Of a DNA stretch of 64,000 bases, positions 1 through 7,797 are shown in pieces. The notes beneath the pieces were generated by a model that was not told the DNA's origin, ran no database searches, and saw only the letters and a list, made by a program, of their open reading frames with translations. The DNA comes from Rhodosalinus sp041365695 (GTDB lineage Bacteria > Pseudomonadota > Alphaproteobacteria > Rhodobacterales > Rhodobacteraceae): NCBI RefSeq assembly GCF_041365695.1, contig NZ_JBGFSJ010000009.1, positions 1-64,000 on the forward strand, given 5' to 3'. The position numbers and the translations under genes are program-made. The stretch's first letter is position 1; each line of letters opens with the position of its first letter.

Positions 1-60
1 GGGGGGGTTTTCCCCCCCCCCACACCCCCCGAGAGTATTTTCGCCAAGAAGAAGACAGGG
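1..60. other. Upstream edge: G7-T4-C7 hairpin and short intergenic element
   Basis: The first 18 bases can fold into a perfect 7-bp G/C stem with a TTTT loop, possibly the terminator of a gene lying left of the window. It is followed at about 31-54 by an AT-rich stretch (GAGAGTATTTTCGCC, then AAGAAGAAG) that resembles a short intergenic sequence I recall as common in Rhodobacterales. Its function is unknown and the resemblance is from memory. Confidence 0.3.
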
Positions 61-91
61 GCGCGGCATGGCCCGCGCGGGAGGCAAACCC

Positions 92-1108
92 ATGGCCGAG
101 GCCAAAGCCAACACCGAGGACTACCTGCGGATGTATCGCCAGATGGTGCGTATCCGCGCCTTCGAGGACAACGCCAACCAGCTTTATCTCTCGGCCAAGA
201 TGCCGGGGCTCACCCACATGTATTCCGGCCAGGAAGCGGTCGCCGTGGGCATCTGCGAGGCGCTGACCGACGAGGACCGGATCACCTCCACCCATCGGGG
301 CCACGGGCATTGCGTGGCCAAGGGCGCCGAGTTCCGCGAGATGTTCTGCGAGCTTCTGGGCCGCGCGGAGGGCTATTGCCGCGGCAAGGGCGGCTCCATG
401 CACATCGCCGACCAGGCCCACGGGAACCTGGGCGCGAACGCGATCGTGGGCGGCTCCATGGGGATCGCCACGGGGGCGGCGCTCAGCGCGAAGCGCCTCG
501 GGCTGGACTTCGTGGCCGTCTGCTTCTTCGGCGACGGGGCCACGGCGCAGGGTCTGTGGTACGAGGTGATGAACATGGCCGCGCTCTGGAAGCTGCCGGT
601 CATCTACGCCTGCGAGAACAACGGGTATTCCGAATACACGAAGACCGAGGAGATCGCGGCGGGCTCGCTCACCGCGCGGGCGGAGGCCTTCGGGATCGAG
701 GCGCACAAGGTGGACGGCCAGGACGTGCTCGCCGTGAACGCTCTGGCGCGCAAGCTCGTGGAGCGCGCCCGCCGCGGCGAGGGGCCCTTCTTCGTCGAGC
801 TCGACACCTACCGCTATCACGGCCACCACGTGGGCGACATCAACCGCGACTACTACCGCTCGAAGGACGAGGAGGCCGCGTGGAAGGAGCGCCGCGACCC
901 GATCGTCAATTTCGGCAAGTGGCTGGAGGCGGAAGGGATCCTCGGCGCGGAAGAGCTCGTCGCGATCAACGACGAGATCCGGACCGAGGCCGAGGCCGCC
1001 GTCGCCTACGCGCTCGACGCGAGATACCCCGACGCGGGCGAAGTGGACATGCATGTCTTCGCCGGCGTCGAACACGCCCTGCCCTATATCGACGGAGAGC
1101 GGACATGA
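92..1108 (+). CDS. Thiamine-dependent dehydrogenase E1 alpha subunit (acetoin/pyruvate dehydrogenase type)
   Basis: This is the alpha subunit of a heterotetrameric E1 that uses thiamine diphosphate to decarboxylate a 2-oxoacid, or cleave acetoin, and hand the acyl unit to a lipoyl domain. The ThDP/Mg2+ motif is visible as GDGATAQG near residue 155, closing with ENN near residue 182; the HRGHGH and GKGGSMH segments are typical of the PdhA/AcoA family. An in-frame ATG at 68 exists, but the ATG at 92 has a better ribosome site (GGGAGG seven bases upstream), so 92 is preferred (338 aa). It is first in a tight five-gene operon and overlaps the beta subunit by four bases (ATGA). The family is certain; pyruvate versus acetoin as substrate is not decided by sequence. 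Confidence 0.93.
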   Translation: MAEAKANTEDYLRMYRQMVRIRAFEDNANQLYLSAKMPGLTHMYSGQEAVAVGICEALTDEDRITSTHRGHGHCVAKGAEFREMFCELLGRAEGYCRGKGGSMHIADQAHGNLGANAIVGGSMGIATGAALSAKRLGLDFVAVCFFGDGATAQGLWYEVMNMAALWKLPVIYACENNGYSEYTKTEEIAAGSLTARAEAFGIEAHKVDGQDVLAVNALARKLVERARRGEGPFFVELDTYRYHGHHVGDINRDYYRSKDEEAAWKERRDPIVNFGKWLEAEGILGAEELVAINDEIRTEAEAAVAYALDARYPDAGEVDMHVFAGVEHALPYIDGERT

Positions 1109-2103
1109 CCCGCGAGATCACGCTTGCCAAGGCCGTGAACGAGGCCATCGCCGAGGAGATGCGCCGCGACCAGACCGTCTTCCTGATGGGCGAGGACGTG
1201 GCCGAGGCCGGCACCCCCTTCAAGGTCCTGGCCGGGCTGGTGGACGAGTTCGGCCCCGAACGGGTGATCGACACGCCCATCTCCGAGCCCGGCTTCGTCG
1301 GCATGGCGGTGGGGGCGGCGATGACCGGCTCGCGCCCGATCGTGGACCTGATGTTCGGGGATTTCCTCTACCTGGTGATGGACCAGCTCTGCAACCAGGC
1401 GGCCAAGACCCATTACATGTCGGGCGGCAAGCTCAAGGTGCCGATGGTGCTGCGCACCAATCTCGGCGCCACGCGGCGCTCGGCCGCCCAGCACTCGCAG
1501 TCGCTGCACGCGCTGGTGGCGCATATCCCGGGTCTCAAGGTGGCGATGCCCTCCTCGGCCTACGAGGCCAAGGGTCTCCTGAAGACGGCCATCCGGGACG
1601 ACAACCCGGTCGTCATCTTCGAGGACAAGCTGATGTACCAGGACAAGGCGGCCGTCCCGGAGGAGGCGTATCTCATCCCCTTCGGCGAGGCGGCGGTGCT
1701 CCGGGAGGGGCGCGACATCACCTTGGTGGCGACCTCCTCCATGGTGCAGGTGGCGCAGCAGGCCGCGGAGGCGCTCGCTGCCGAAGGCATCTCGGCCGAG
1801 GTGATCGATCCCCGCACGCTGGTGCCCTTCGACGAGGCGACCATCGTGGAGAGCGTGAAGAAGACCTCCCGCGCGATCGTCATCGACGAGGGCCACAGGA
1901 ATTTCGGGGTGACGGGAGAGATCGCCAGCCGCATCTCGGAAAAGGCGTTCTACCATCTCGATTATCCCGTCCAGCGAATGGGCGCGATGGACGTGCCCGT
2001 GCCGTTCAGCCCCGCGCTCGAGGACCTGACCGTGCCCACGCCGGAGGCGGTGGCCCGGCGCGCCGGCGCGGCCGTCAGGGGAGAGCTGGCCGATGCCGCA
2101 TGA
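1105..2103 (+). CDS. Thiamine-dependent dehydrogenase E1 beta subunit
   Basis: This 332-residue partner of the preceding E1 alpha has the transketolase pyrimidine-binding domain in its first half (GEDVAEAGTPFKV near residue 29, ISEPGF near residue 60) and the transketolase C-terminal domain after about residue 190 (DPRTLVPFD). Together alpha and beta form the alpha2-beta2 E1 in the cytoplasm. The start at 1105 overlaps the alpha stop in an ATGA arrangement, implying translational coupling. The gene overlaps the next lipoyl-protein gene by 11 bases, so the three are certainly cotranscribed. It is close to AcoB/PdhB; the exact substrate is not resolvable here. Confidence 0.93.
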   Translation: MTREITLAKAVNEAIAEEMRRDQTVFLMGEDVAEAGTPFKVLAGLVDEFGPERVIDTPISEPGFVGMAVGAAMTGSRPIVDLMFGDFLYLVMDQLCNQAAKTHYMSGGKLKVPMVLRTNLGATRRSAAQHSQSLHALVAHIPGLKVAMPSSAYEAKGLLKTAIRDDNPVVIFEDKLMYQDKAAVPEEAYLIPFGEAAVLREGRDITLVATSSMVQVAQQAAEALAAEGISAEVIDPRTLVPFDEATIVESVKKTSRAIVIDEGHRNFGVTGEIASRISEKAFYHLDYPVQRMGAMDVPVPFSPALEDLTVPTPEAVARRAGAAVRGELADAA

Positions 2104-3463
2104 AGTGATCATGCCGGCGCTCGGCATGGCGCAGGACTCGGGCGTCATCGTCGCCTGGCTGAAAAGCCCGGGCGATGAGGTGAAGGCCGGCGACGCGCTG
2201 ATGGAGGTGGAGACCGACAAGGCCACGATGGAGGTGGAGGCCGCCCATGACGGCTTCCTCGCCGACGTGCGCGCCGCGGAGGGCGCGACCGTGCCCGTGG
2301 GCCAGATCGTGGCGCTGATCGCCGAGACGGCGGATGGCGCGGGCGAGGCCCCTGCCCCGGCCGCGCGCACAGAGGACGGGCCGGAGGCCGCCACCGAGGC
2401 CGCCGAGCCCGGCGACGAGGCGGCGCTGCCCGAGGGGCACCAGGTCATCATGCCGGCGCTCGGCATGGCGCAGGATTCCGGGATCGTCGTGGCCTGGCTG
2501 AAGGACGCGGGCGAGGCGGTGGCAGAGGGCGACGCGCTCCTCGAGGTGGAGACCGACAAGGCCACTATGGAGGTGGAGGCCGACCGGGCGGGCTATCTCG
2601 CCGCGATCCTCGCCGAGGAGCGCGACGACGTGCCGGTCGGACAGGTCATCGCCGTGATCTCGGCGGAGGCGCCGGCGACCCCGGTCCGCCGCGCGATGTC
2701 CACCGCACCCGCCCCGGCGCGGCAAGAGGCCGCCACGGCGCAGCCGGACGCGGCGCCGGACAAGGGCGCCGAGCGTCCCGCGCCGCCCGCGCCCCGCCCC
2801 AAAGGGCCTGCGACAGCCGCCGCCCCGGCGGGGCGCATCCTCGCCTCGCCGAAGGCGCGCAGGCTCGCCGCCGAAGAGGGGCTGGACCTCGCCCGTCTCG
2901 CGGCGGCGGGATACCCCCAGCCCTTCCACGTCGCGGACCTGGAGACGCTCCGCGCCCTGCCGAAATCCGCCGCGCCCGCCGCGGCGCCTGCGGGCGGCGA
3001 GGTCGGGGTGATCTCGGCCGAGATCGACGCCGCCGCCTATGACGACTTCCGCGCCTGGCTGGCCACGGCGACCGACACGTCCCCGGGCGGGCCGCGCCTG
3101 CTCGCGGCCTTCGCGGCCGGGGCGATGCGCGCGGCCCTCGGCGCGGAAGGACCGCTGACGATCGCGGCAGGGGCGCTCGGCGCGCCTGCCGCGATGGACG
3201 ATCCGGACCTCGCGCCGCTCTCGGCCGAGCCCGCGCCGTCGGAGGCTTCGCCGGCGCTCATCCTCCGCGACCTGACGGGCACCGCGCTCACCGCCGTGAA
3301 ACCCGCCGCCGCGCATGTTCCCCGGCTCACCGTCACCCGCAGGGGCGACACACTCGCCCTGCATCTGGCCCACGACGCCGCCGCGCTGCCGGAAGAGGCC
3401 GCGCTCGCCCTCGTCGCGGGCCTCGCCGACCGGCTCTCCGAGCCGCTGCGGCACCTGCTCTGA
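2093..3463 (+). CDS. Two-lipoyl-domain protein with subunit-binding domain and degenerate E2 catalytic domain
   Basis: The protein (456 aa) starts with two lipoyl domains: each begins with VIMPALGMAQDSG and carries the lipoylation site ETDKATMEVE (lysines near residues 44 and 160). After an Ala/Pro-rich linker comes a peripheral-subunit-binding domain near residue 245 (ILASPKARRLAAEEGLDL). The last 155 residues resemble the E2 acyltransferase fold, but the expected DHRxxxG active-site motif is replaced by AHDAAALP, so catalysis there is doubtful. It probably acts as a swinging-arm carrier serving the intact lipoyl-less E2 encoded two genes downstream. This division of labour is inferred from domain content and operon position. 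Confidence 0.85.
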   Translation: MPHEVIMPALGMAQDSGVIVAWLKSPGDEVKAGDALMEVETDKATMEVEAAHDGFLADVRAAEGATVPVGQIVALIAETADGAGEAPAPAARTEDGPEAATEAAEPGDEAALPEGHQVIMPALGMAQDSGIVVAWLKDAGEAVAEGDALLEVETDKATMEVEADRAGYLAAILAEERDDVPVGQVIAVISAEAPATPVRRAMSTAPAPARQEAATAQPDAAPDKGAERPAPPAPRPKGPATAAAPAGRILASPKARRLAAEEGLDLARLAAAGYPQPFHVADLETLRALPKSAAPAAAPAGGEVGVISAEIDAAAYDDFRAWLATATDTSPGGPRLLAAFAAGAMRAALGAEGPLTIAAGALGAPAAMDDPDLAPLSAEPAPSEASPALILRDLTGTALTAVKPAAAHVPRLTVTRRGDTLALHLAHDAAALPEEAALALVAGLADRLSEPLRHLL

Positions 3464-3477
3464 CACGGGAGACCCCA

Positions 3478-4935
3478 ATGACCAAGCTCGACCGGATCTT
3501 CGAGACCCTGCCCACCGATCTCTTCATCGGCGGCGACTGGCGCCCGGGCGCCGAAGCCGCGCGCTTCGACGTGATCAACCCCGCCGACGAGACCGTGCTC
3601 GCCTCCGTCGCCTCGGCCACGGCGGTGGATGCCGACGCGGCGCTCGACGCGGCCGAGGCCGCCTTCGCCGACTGGGCCGCCGCCAAGCCGCGCGAGCGCG
3701 CCGAGGTGCTGCGCCGGGCGTGGGAGCTGATGACCGCGCGGCTGGAGGATTTCGCCCGCCTCATCACGCTGGAGAACGGCAAGGCCCACGCCGACGCGAT
3801 GGGCGAGGCCACTTATGCCGCCGAGTTCTTCCGCTGGTTCGCCGAGGAAGCCGTGCGCGCCGACGGGCTCGTCACCCGCGGGCCCTCGACCGGCGCGCGG
3901 ATCGTGGTGCAGCACAAGCCCGCGGGCATCGCCGTCCTGGTCACGCCCTGGAATTACCCGGCGGCCATGGGCACGCGGAAGATCGCCCCCGCCCTGGCGG
4001 CGGGTTGCCCCGTAATCATCAAACCGGCCTCCGAGACGCCGCTCACCATGCTCGCCCTCATGCCGCTTCTGGAGGAGGCGGGCGTGCCCAGGGGCCTCGT
4101 CAACGTGCTGCCCTCGCGCCGGAGCGGTGCGCTGGTGGATCACCTGATGCACGACCCGCGGGTGCGCGTGATTTCCTTCACCGGCTCGACGCAAGTGGGC
4201 CGCAAGCTTCTCCACGGCGCGGCGGACCAGGTCCTGAAGCCCGCGATGGAACTCGGCGGCAACGCCCCGCTCATCGTCTTCGAGGACGCCGATCTCGACC
4301 AGGCGGTCGAGGGCGCGATGCTCGCCAAGATGCGCAACCTCGGCGAGGCCTGCACCGCGGCGAACCGCTTCTACGTCCACGAGGCGGTGGCGGAAGAGTT
4401 CGCAAGGAAGATGACCGAGGCGATGGGCGCCCTGAAACTCGGCGACGGGCGGGAGGAGGGCGTGGACGTGGGCCCCCTCGTCAACGCCGACACGCGCGAC
4501 AAGGTGCACGCCTTCGTGGAGGACGCCGTCGCCAAGGGCGCCCGGCTGCGCCTCGGCGGGCGCCTTCCCGGCGGCAAGGGCTTCTACTACCCGCCCACGG
4601 TGCTGACGGACGTCCCCGAGACGGCCGACTGCGTAAGGGACGAGATCTTCGGCCCGGTCGTCGCGATGCAGACCTTCACCGACACCGAGGACGTGATCCG
4701 GCGCGCCAACGACACGGAATACGGCCTCGTGGCCTACGTGTTCTCGGGCGATTTCCGGCGTGGCCTCCAGGTCTCCGAGAGGCTCGATTACGGTATGGTG
4801 GGGCTCAACCGGGGTCTCGTCTCGGACCCGGCGGCGCCCTTCGGCGGCACGAAGCAGTCCGGCCTCGGGCGCGAGGGCGGCCATGAGGGGATGCACGAGT
4901 TCATGGAAACCCAGTACATCTCGGCGGAGTGGTGA
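3478..4935 (+). CDS. NAD(P)+-dependent aldehyde dehydrogenase family protein
   Basis: This 485-residue enzyme has the full aldehyde dehydrogenase signature set: TPWNYPAAM (coenzyme site, near residue 159), FTGSTQVG near 226, catalytic Glu in MELGGNAP near 258, and catalytic Cys in GEACTAANR near 292. It is most like the succinate-semialdehyde dehydrogenase/GabD branch, which oxidises small aldehydes to acids. It lies between the lipoyl protein and the E2, 14 bases after the former and 1 base before the latter, so an aldehyde is probably made or consumed in the same pathway (acetaldehyde would fit acetoin cleavage). That pathway role is inference; the family call is firm. Confidence 0.9.
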   Translation: MTKLDRIFETLPTDLFIGGDWRPGAEAARFDVINPADETVLASVASATAVDADAALDAAEAAFADWAAAKPRERAEVLRRAWELMTARLEDFARLITLENGKAHADAMGEATYAAEFFRWFAEEAVRADGLVTRGPSTGARIVVQHKPAGIAVLVTPWNYPAAMGTRKIAPALAAGCPVIIKPASETPLTMLALMPLLEEAGVPRGLVNVLPSRRSGALVDHLMHDPRVRVISFTGSTQVGRKLLHGAADQVLKPAMELGGNAPLIVFEDADLDQAVEGAMLAKMRNLGEACTAANRFYVHEAVAEEFARKMTEAMGALKLGDGREEGVDVGPLVNADTRDKVHAFVEDAVAKGARLRLGGRLPGGKGFYYPPTVLTDVPETADCVRDEIFGPVVAMQTFTDTEDVIRRANDTEYGLVAYVFSGDFRRGLQVSERLDYGMVGLNRGLVSDPAAPFGGTKQSGLGREGGHEGMHEFMETQYISAEW

Positions 4936-4936
4936 G

Positions 4937-5821
4937 ATGGCCGACGTGATCGCCAGCCCCTCCGTCCGCAAGCGCGCCGCCGAGCGGGGCGTGGACCTCG
5001 CAGCGCTCGCCCGCGATCTCGGCCGCGAGACGATCGCGCAGGAGGATGTGACGGGTGCCGCCGGGCCGGCCGCGGCCGCCCCTGCCGCCGACACGAGCTA
5101 CTGGGAGGTGGACCACGCCGCCTGGGGCCCTGTGCGCGAGGCGCCCATGAGCCGCTTCGCCCGCGTCGCCGCCCAGAACCTCGCCGCGGCGCAGGCGCTC
5201 ATCCCCGCCGTCACCCATCATGACCGGGCCGAGCTCACCGCCGTCGAGGCGTTCCGCGCCCGGGTCAGGGACGAGGCGCGCGCCGAGGGCGTCCGGCTCA
5301 CCACGCTCGCCTTCCACGTCAAGGCGCTGGCGCGCTGCCTGCGCGACTTCGAGCGCTTCAACGCCTCGCTGTCCGCCGACGGCGAGACGCTGATCCTGAA
5401 GGATTACGTGCATGTGGGCATCGCCGTGGACACGGTCCACGGGCTCATGGTGCCGGTGATCCGCGACGCCGACCGCAAGGGGCTCTTGCGCATCGCCGCG
5501 GAGATCGGAGACCTCGCCGCCCGCGCGCAGGCCCGCAAGATCCGCCCCGACGAGATGGGCGGCGCGTCCATGACGATCTCCAACCTGGGCGGCATCGGCG
5601 GCACCGCCTTCACCCCGATCGTGAACCCGCCCGAGCTCGCGATCCTCGGCATCACGCGCACCGAGACGGTGCCCGTCTGGGACGGCGAGGCTTTCCGCCC
5701 CGTTCCCATGGCCCCGCTCGATCTGAGTTACGATCACCGCGTCATCAACGGGGCGGACGCCGCGCGGTTCCTCGCCGCCCATGCCGGCTACCTTGCCGAT
5801 CCGCGCCGGATGCTGGTCTAG
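4937..5821 (+). CDS. Lipoyl-less dihydrolipoamide acyltransferase (E2)
   Basis: This 294-residue protein begins directly with a peripheral-subunit-binding domain (VIASPSVRKRAAERGVDL, residues 4-21) and, after a short linker, has a complete 2-oxoacid dehydrogenase acyltransferase domain. The active site is seen as YDHRVINGADAARF near residue 268, with the expected His. No lipoyl domain is present; ordinary E2 proteins of this class are longer because they carry one to three. The start ATG sits one base after the aldehyde dehydrogenase stop (TGAGATG). It probably transfers acyl groups from the lipoyl arms of the 2093-3463 protein to CoA. No E3 (dihydrolipoamide dehydrogenase) gene lies in this operon. 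Confidence 0.88.
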   Translation: MADVIASPSVRKRAAERGVDLAALARDLGRETIAQEDVTGAAGPAAAAPAADTSYWEVDHAAWGPVREAPMSRFARVAAQNLAAAQALIPAVTHHDRAELTAVEAFRARVRDEARAEGVRLTTLAFHVKALARCLRDFERFNASLSADGETLILKDYVHVGIAVDTVHGLMVPVIRDADRKGLLRIAAEIGDLAARAQARKIRPDEMGGASMTISNLGGIGGTAFTPIVNPPELAILGITRTETVPVWDGEAFRPVPMAPLDLSYDHRVINGADAARFLAAHAGYLADPRRMLV

Positions 5822-6180
5822 CCCCGTAGATATCAGCCGGGCGGGCAGGACTGCCCCCGTCACCCTTGCCCGCCGCGGCCGCCGCCCGACGACTGCGACC
5901 CCGCCCTTCCCCGGATGCGGCCTCCTCGGGCGGCGAAGCCCGACGATCGAAGGTACCGCAAGGGCGCTGGCGGGCGGGCGAACTGTCGGGTCTCCGAGCC
6001 AGAATCCTGGTGCCGAGGACCGAAGGCAGCCCGATCGGACCGTCTAAGCGCGAGGACCACCGTTCGGTCGCGCAGCGTGGAACCGGGCGTCACGCTGCTC
6101 CACGGCCGGAGGCCACCCGAGCCAAGGAATTGCCCAATCCGCCCTTGCCACCTGCCGGACCTCCCGGTAGACGAACAGGT
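5822..6180. other. Intergenic region before tRNA-Ser
   Basis: These 359 bases between the dehydrogenase operon and the tRNA hold no ORF with recognisable protein similarity or a convincing ribosome site. The tRNA promoter must lie in the distal part, but I see no clear -35/-10 pair. Confidence 0.4.
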
Positions 6181-6270
6181 GGAGACGTGGCCGAGTGGTC
6201 GAAGGCGCTCCCCTGCTAAGGGAGTAGACGGGAAACCGTCTCGAGGGTTCGAATCCCTTCGTCTCCGCCA
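6181..6270 (+). tRNA. tRNA-Ser (anticodon GCU)
   Basis: A full cloverleaf can be drawn: acceptor stem GGAGACG pairs with CGTCTCC, the anticodon stem CTCCC/GGGAG encloses loop CTGCTAA with anticodon GCT at 6215-6217, there is a long variable arm (TAGACGGGAAACCGTCT) typical of class II serine tRNAs, and the T-arm contains GGTTCGAATCC. The discriminator G and an encoded CCA close the gene. It reads AGC/AGU codons. Accessory DNA begins immediately downstream, making it the likely integration landmark of the island. Confidence 0.97.
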
Positions 6271-6554
6271 CCATCACCCTTTCGAACCCGTTCAAGCCGC
6301 CCGCCCGAGGCGGAATTTCCCCTGTTTTCAAAGGGGTTTGCCGGATGGGTGCGAACCGCTGAGACGCGGGTGCGCAGCGATTTCAGTCTCTGAATGGCCT
6401 CTCGTCTCTGGTCGGGCGAACCGCGTCGATTCCGGTTCGGTCGAAAATTTCCTCTCTTTTCCAATGGCCTGACTCGCTGCGCCGCCAAAACTGCGCGTCC
6501 TGTTTCCATCGCTATCGAGCGAGACAGAGACCGAACATGCAGGAGGCGCAGCGG

Positions 6555-6890
6555 ATGACCGAGCCCGCGGAGAGCCTTGATCTCGACAGGCTCTGCCAGC
6601 TGCGCGGCGAAATCGCGCTGAAGGTCGGCGGCGACACGCATTTCCGCTCGGCCCACCAACCGATCCGGGTTCCCGGAACCGTCTATCACAAGGGCGGGCT
6701 CACCCGGCTCTACGCCCACGCCGCCGCCTGGATCGCCGGGGCCGACCGATGGTCGGAGGCGCGCTGGCAGGACCTGGAGCGGCAACTTTCGGTGGAGACG
6801 CCCGCGGCGGACGGCGAGGCGCCGGCCCGGCCCGCGCCCGGCGGCGCGGCGGCGCGGCGGCAGACGCGGCGATCGAGTTACATGGGGTGA
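6555..6890 (+). pseudogene. Hybrid remnant: phage primase-like N-part joined to terminase C-terminus
   Basis: The ATG at 6555 follows a strong AGGAGG eight bases upstream; an in-frame ATG at 6537 lacks one. The first ~45 residues include FRSAHQPIRVPGTVYHKGG, which resembles phage/plasmid primase-polymerase proteins. From about residue 52 (YAHAAAWIAGADRWSEARW) to the end (RRSSYMG) it resembles the C-terminus of lambda gpA-type terminase large subunits, the gene expected just upstream of gpW. At 111 aa neither parent could function. I read it as an in-frame deletion fusion near position 6700. Both family assignments are from memory of typical sequences and need a search. Confidence 0.5.
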
Positions 6891-6893
6891 GGC

Positions 6894-7184
6894 TCAACCC
6901 GTCAGGGTGCGCTGAACGATACTCGGATCCTTGTCGATCAGCGCAAGCAGGACGCGGGCCGGCCCCTCTGGCGAACGCCGGTGCTGTTCCCAGTTCAGAA
7001 GCGTGGACTTCTTCACGCCGATGCTCCGGGCAAATTCGGCCTGCGACAGGCCGGTGCGGGCGCGGATGGCCTGGACGTCCGCGTCGGGGATATCGATCTC
7101 GTGGATCGTGACCGCCCCTTCGCCTTGGGCATGGGCAATGGCCTCCTTGAGGCCCTGTTCGATGCTCTTGAATGCGTCGCTCAT
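6894..7184 (-). CDS. HTH antitoxin of a HigBA/RelE-type system
   Basis: This 96-residue protein carries a Cro/C1-type helix-turn-helix in its C-terminal half (RARTGLSQAEFARSIGVKKS, residues 41-60, then LLNWEQHRRSPEGPAR), the arrangement seen in HigA/NadS-type antitoxins. Its ATG overlaps the toxin stop (ATGA), and AGGAG lies seven bases upstream inside the toxin gene. Toxin first, antitoxin second is the higBA order. The antitoxin would neutralise the toxin and autorepress via the 19-bp palindrome upstream of the pair. The pair faces against the surrounding phage genes, consistent with an inserted addiction module. Confidence 0.85.
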   Translation of the reverse strand: MSDAFKSIEQGLKEAIAHAQGEGAVTIHEIDIPDADVQAIRARTGLSQAEFARSIGVKKSTLLNWEQHRRSPEGPARVLLALIDKDPSIVQRTLTG

Positions 7185-7522
7185 CTTGCGCTCCTGTAGC
7201 TGTCGGCCAGCAGTTTGCCGAGAGACTTGACCGTTTCCGTTTCCGCCCGGGTCAGATTGGCCTTTTCGTTCTTGGCGAAGACGGTGATCAGAAAGACCGG
7301 AATGCCAACGTCGCCGCCGTAAAAGTGAATGACACGATATCCGCCGCTCTTGCCGCCCCCGTCGCGCGCAAAGCGCACCTTTCGCACGCCACCGCCAAGC
7401 GAGACCCCGGTTGTGGGGTTGCGGGCGATGTAATCGATCAGCGCCATCCGTTCCTCGTCGCTCATGATGGCGCGGGCGCGGCGCTGGAACTCGGGCGTCT
7501 CGGCGACAGTCACGATGGTCAT
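7181..7522 (-). CDS. RelE/HigB-type mRNA interferase toxin
   Basis: The product (113 aa from the ATG at 7522) begins MTIVTVAETPEFQRRARAIM and contains the RelE-fold core KVRFARDGGGKSGGYRVIHF near residues 56-75 and a C-terminal VFLITVFAKNEKANL segment. RelE/HigB family toxins cleave mRNA at the ribosome. An upstream in-frame ATG at 7549 falls inside the palindromic operator, so 7522 is the more credible start, although its Shine-Dalgarno is weak. It is translationally coupled to the downstream antitoxin by a four-base overlap. Confidence 0.85.
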   Translation of the reverse strand: MTIVTVAETPEFQRRARAIMSDEERMALIDYIARNPTTGVSLGGGVRKVRFARDGGGKSGGYRVIHFYGGDVGIPVFLITVFAKNEKANLTRAETETVKSLGKLLADSYRSAR

Positions 7523-7531
7523 ACCTGCATG

Positions 7532-7550
7532 TATGCGCCAATGGCGCATA
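7532..7550 (-). promoter_or_regulatory. Palindromic operator of the toxin-antitoxin pair
   Basis: TATGCGCCAATGGCGCATA is a perfect 19-bp inverted repeat around a central A, placed 10 bases before the toxin ATG. Position and symmetry fit autorepression by the HTH antitoxin, as in HigA-type systems. Binding is inferred. Confidence 0.7.
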
Positions 7551-7578
7551 TGTCAATGACGCACCCAAGGGATTGCTC

Positions 7579-7794
7579 ATGTCCGATCCTGCAACCCTCC
7601 GCGCTCGCCGCGACGCGCTCTCGGCGCAGCGGTCCTCGGGCGTGGCGCGGGTCAGCTATGACGGCAAGACCGTGGAGTATCGCAGCGTGGCCGAGATCGA
7701 CCGGGCGATCGAGGCGCTGGACCGCGAGATTGCCGCGGCGGAGGGCCGGCGGATCGTGCGGCAGCTGCGCGTGACGACGACGAAGGGGCTGTGA
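7579..7794 (+). CDS. gpW-like head-tail joining protein
   Basis: This 71-residue protein (ATG at 7579, AAGGG eight bases upstream) lies directly before the portal gene, exactly where lambda encodes gpW. The predicted helical segment (LRARRDALSAQR), a short beta-hairpin (VSYDGKTVEYRS) and a second helix (EIDRAIEALDREIAAAEG) match the small alpha/beta/alpha gpW fold. gpW plugs the portal after DNA packaging and builds the tail docking surface. It looks intact, but it can only function with a full virion gene set, which is missing here. Confidence 0.8.
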   Translation: MSDPATLRARRDALSAQRSSGVARVSYDGKTVEYRSVAEIDRAIEALDREIAAAEGRRIVRQLRVTTTKGL

Positions 7795-7797
7795 TCC

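Noticed and set aside
310..2103. A 597-codon open frame overlapping E1 alpha and beta
   Set aside because: Only its last 332 codons (from 1105) are the E1 beta gene; the first part is an Arg-rich shadow of E1 alpha in another frame.
6241..6270. Tandem attachment-site duplication of the tRNA-Ser 3' end
   Set aside because: No second copy of the T-arm/acceptor sequence was found by eye near 14.8, 30.2 or 42.2 kb.
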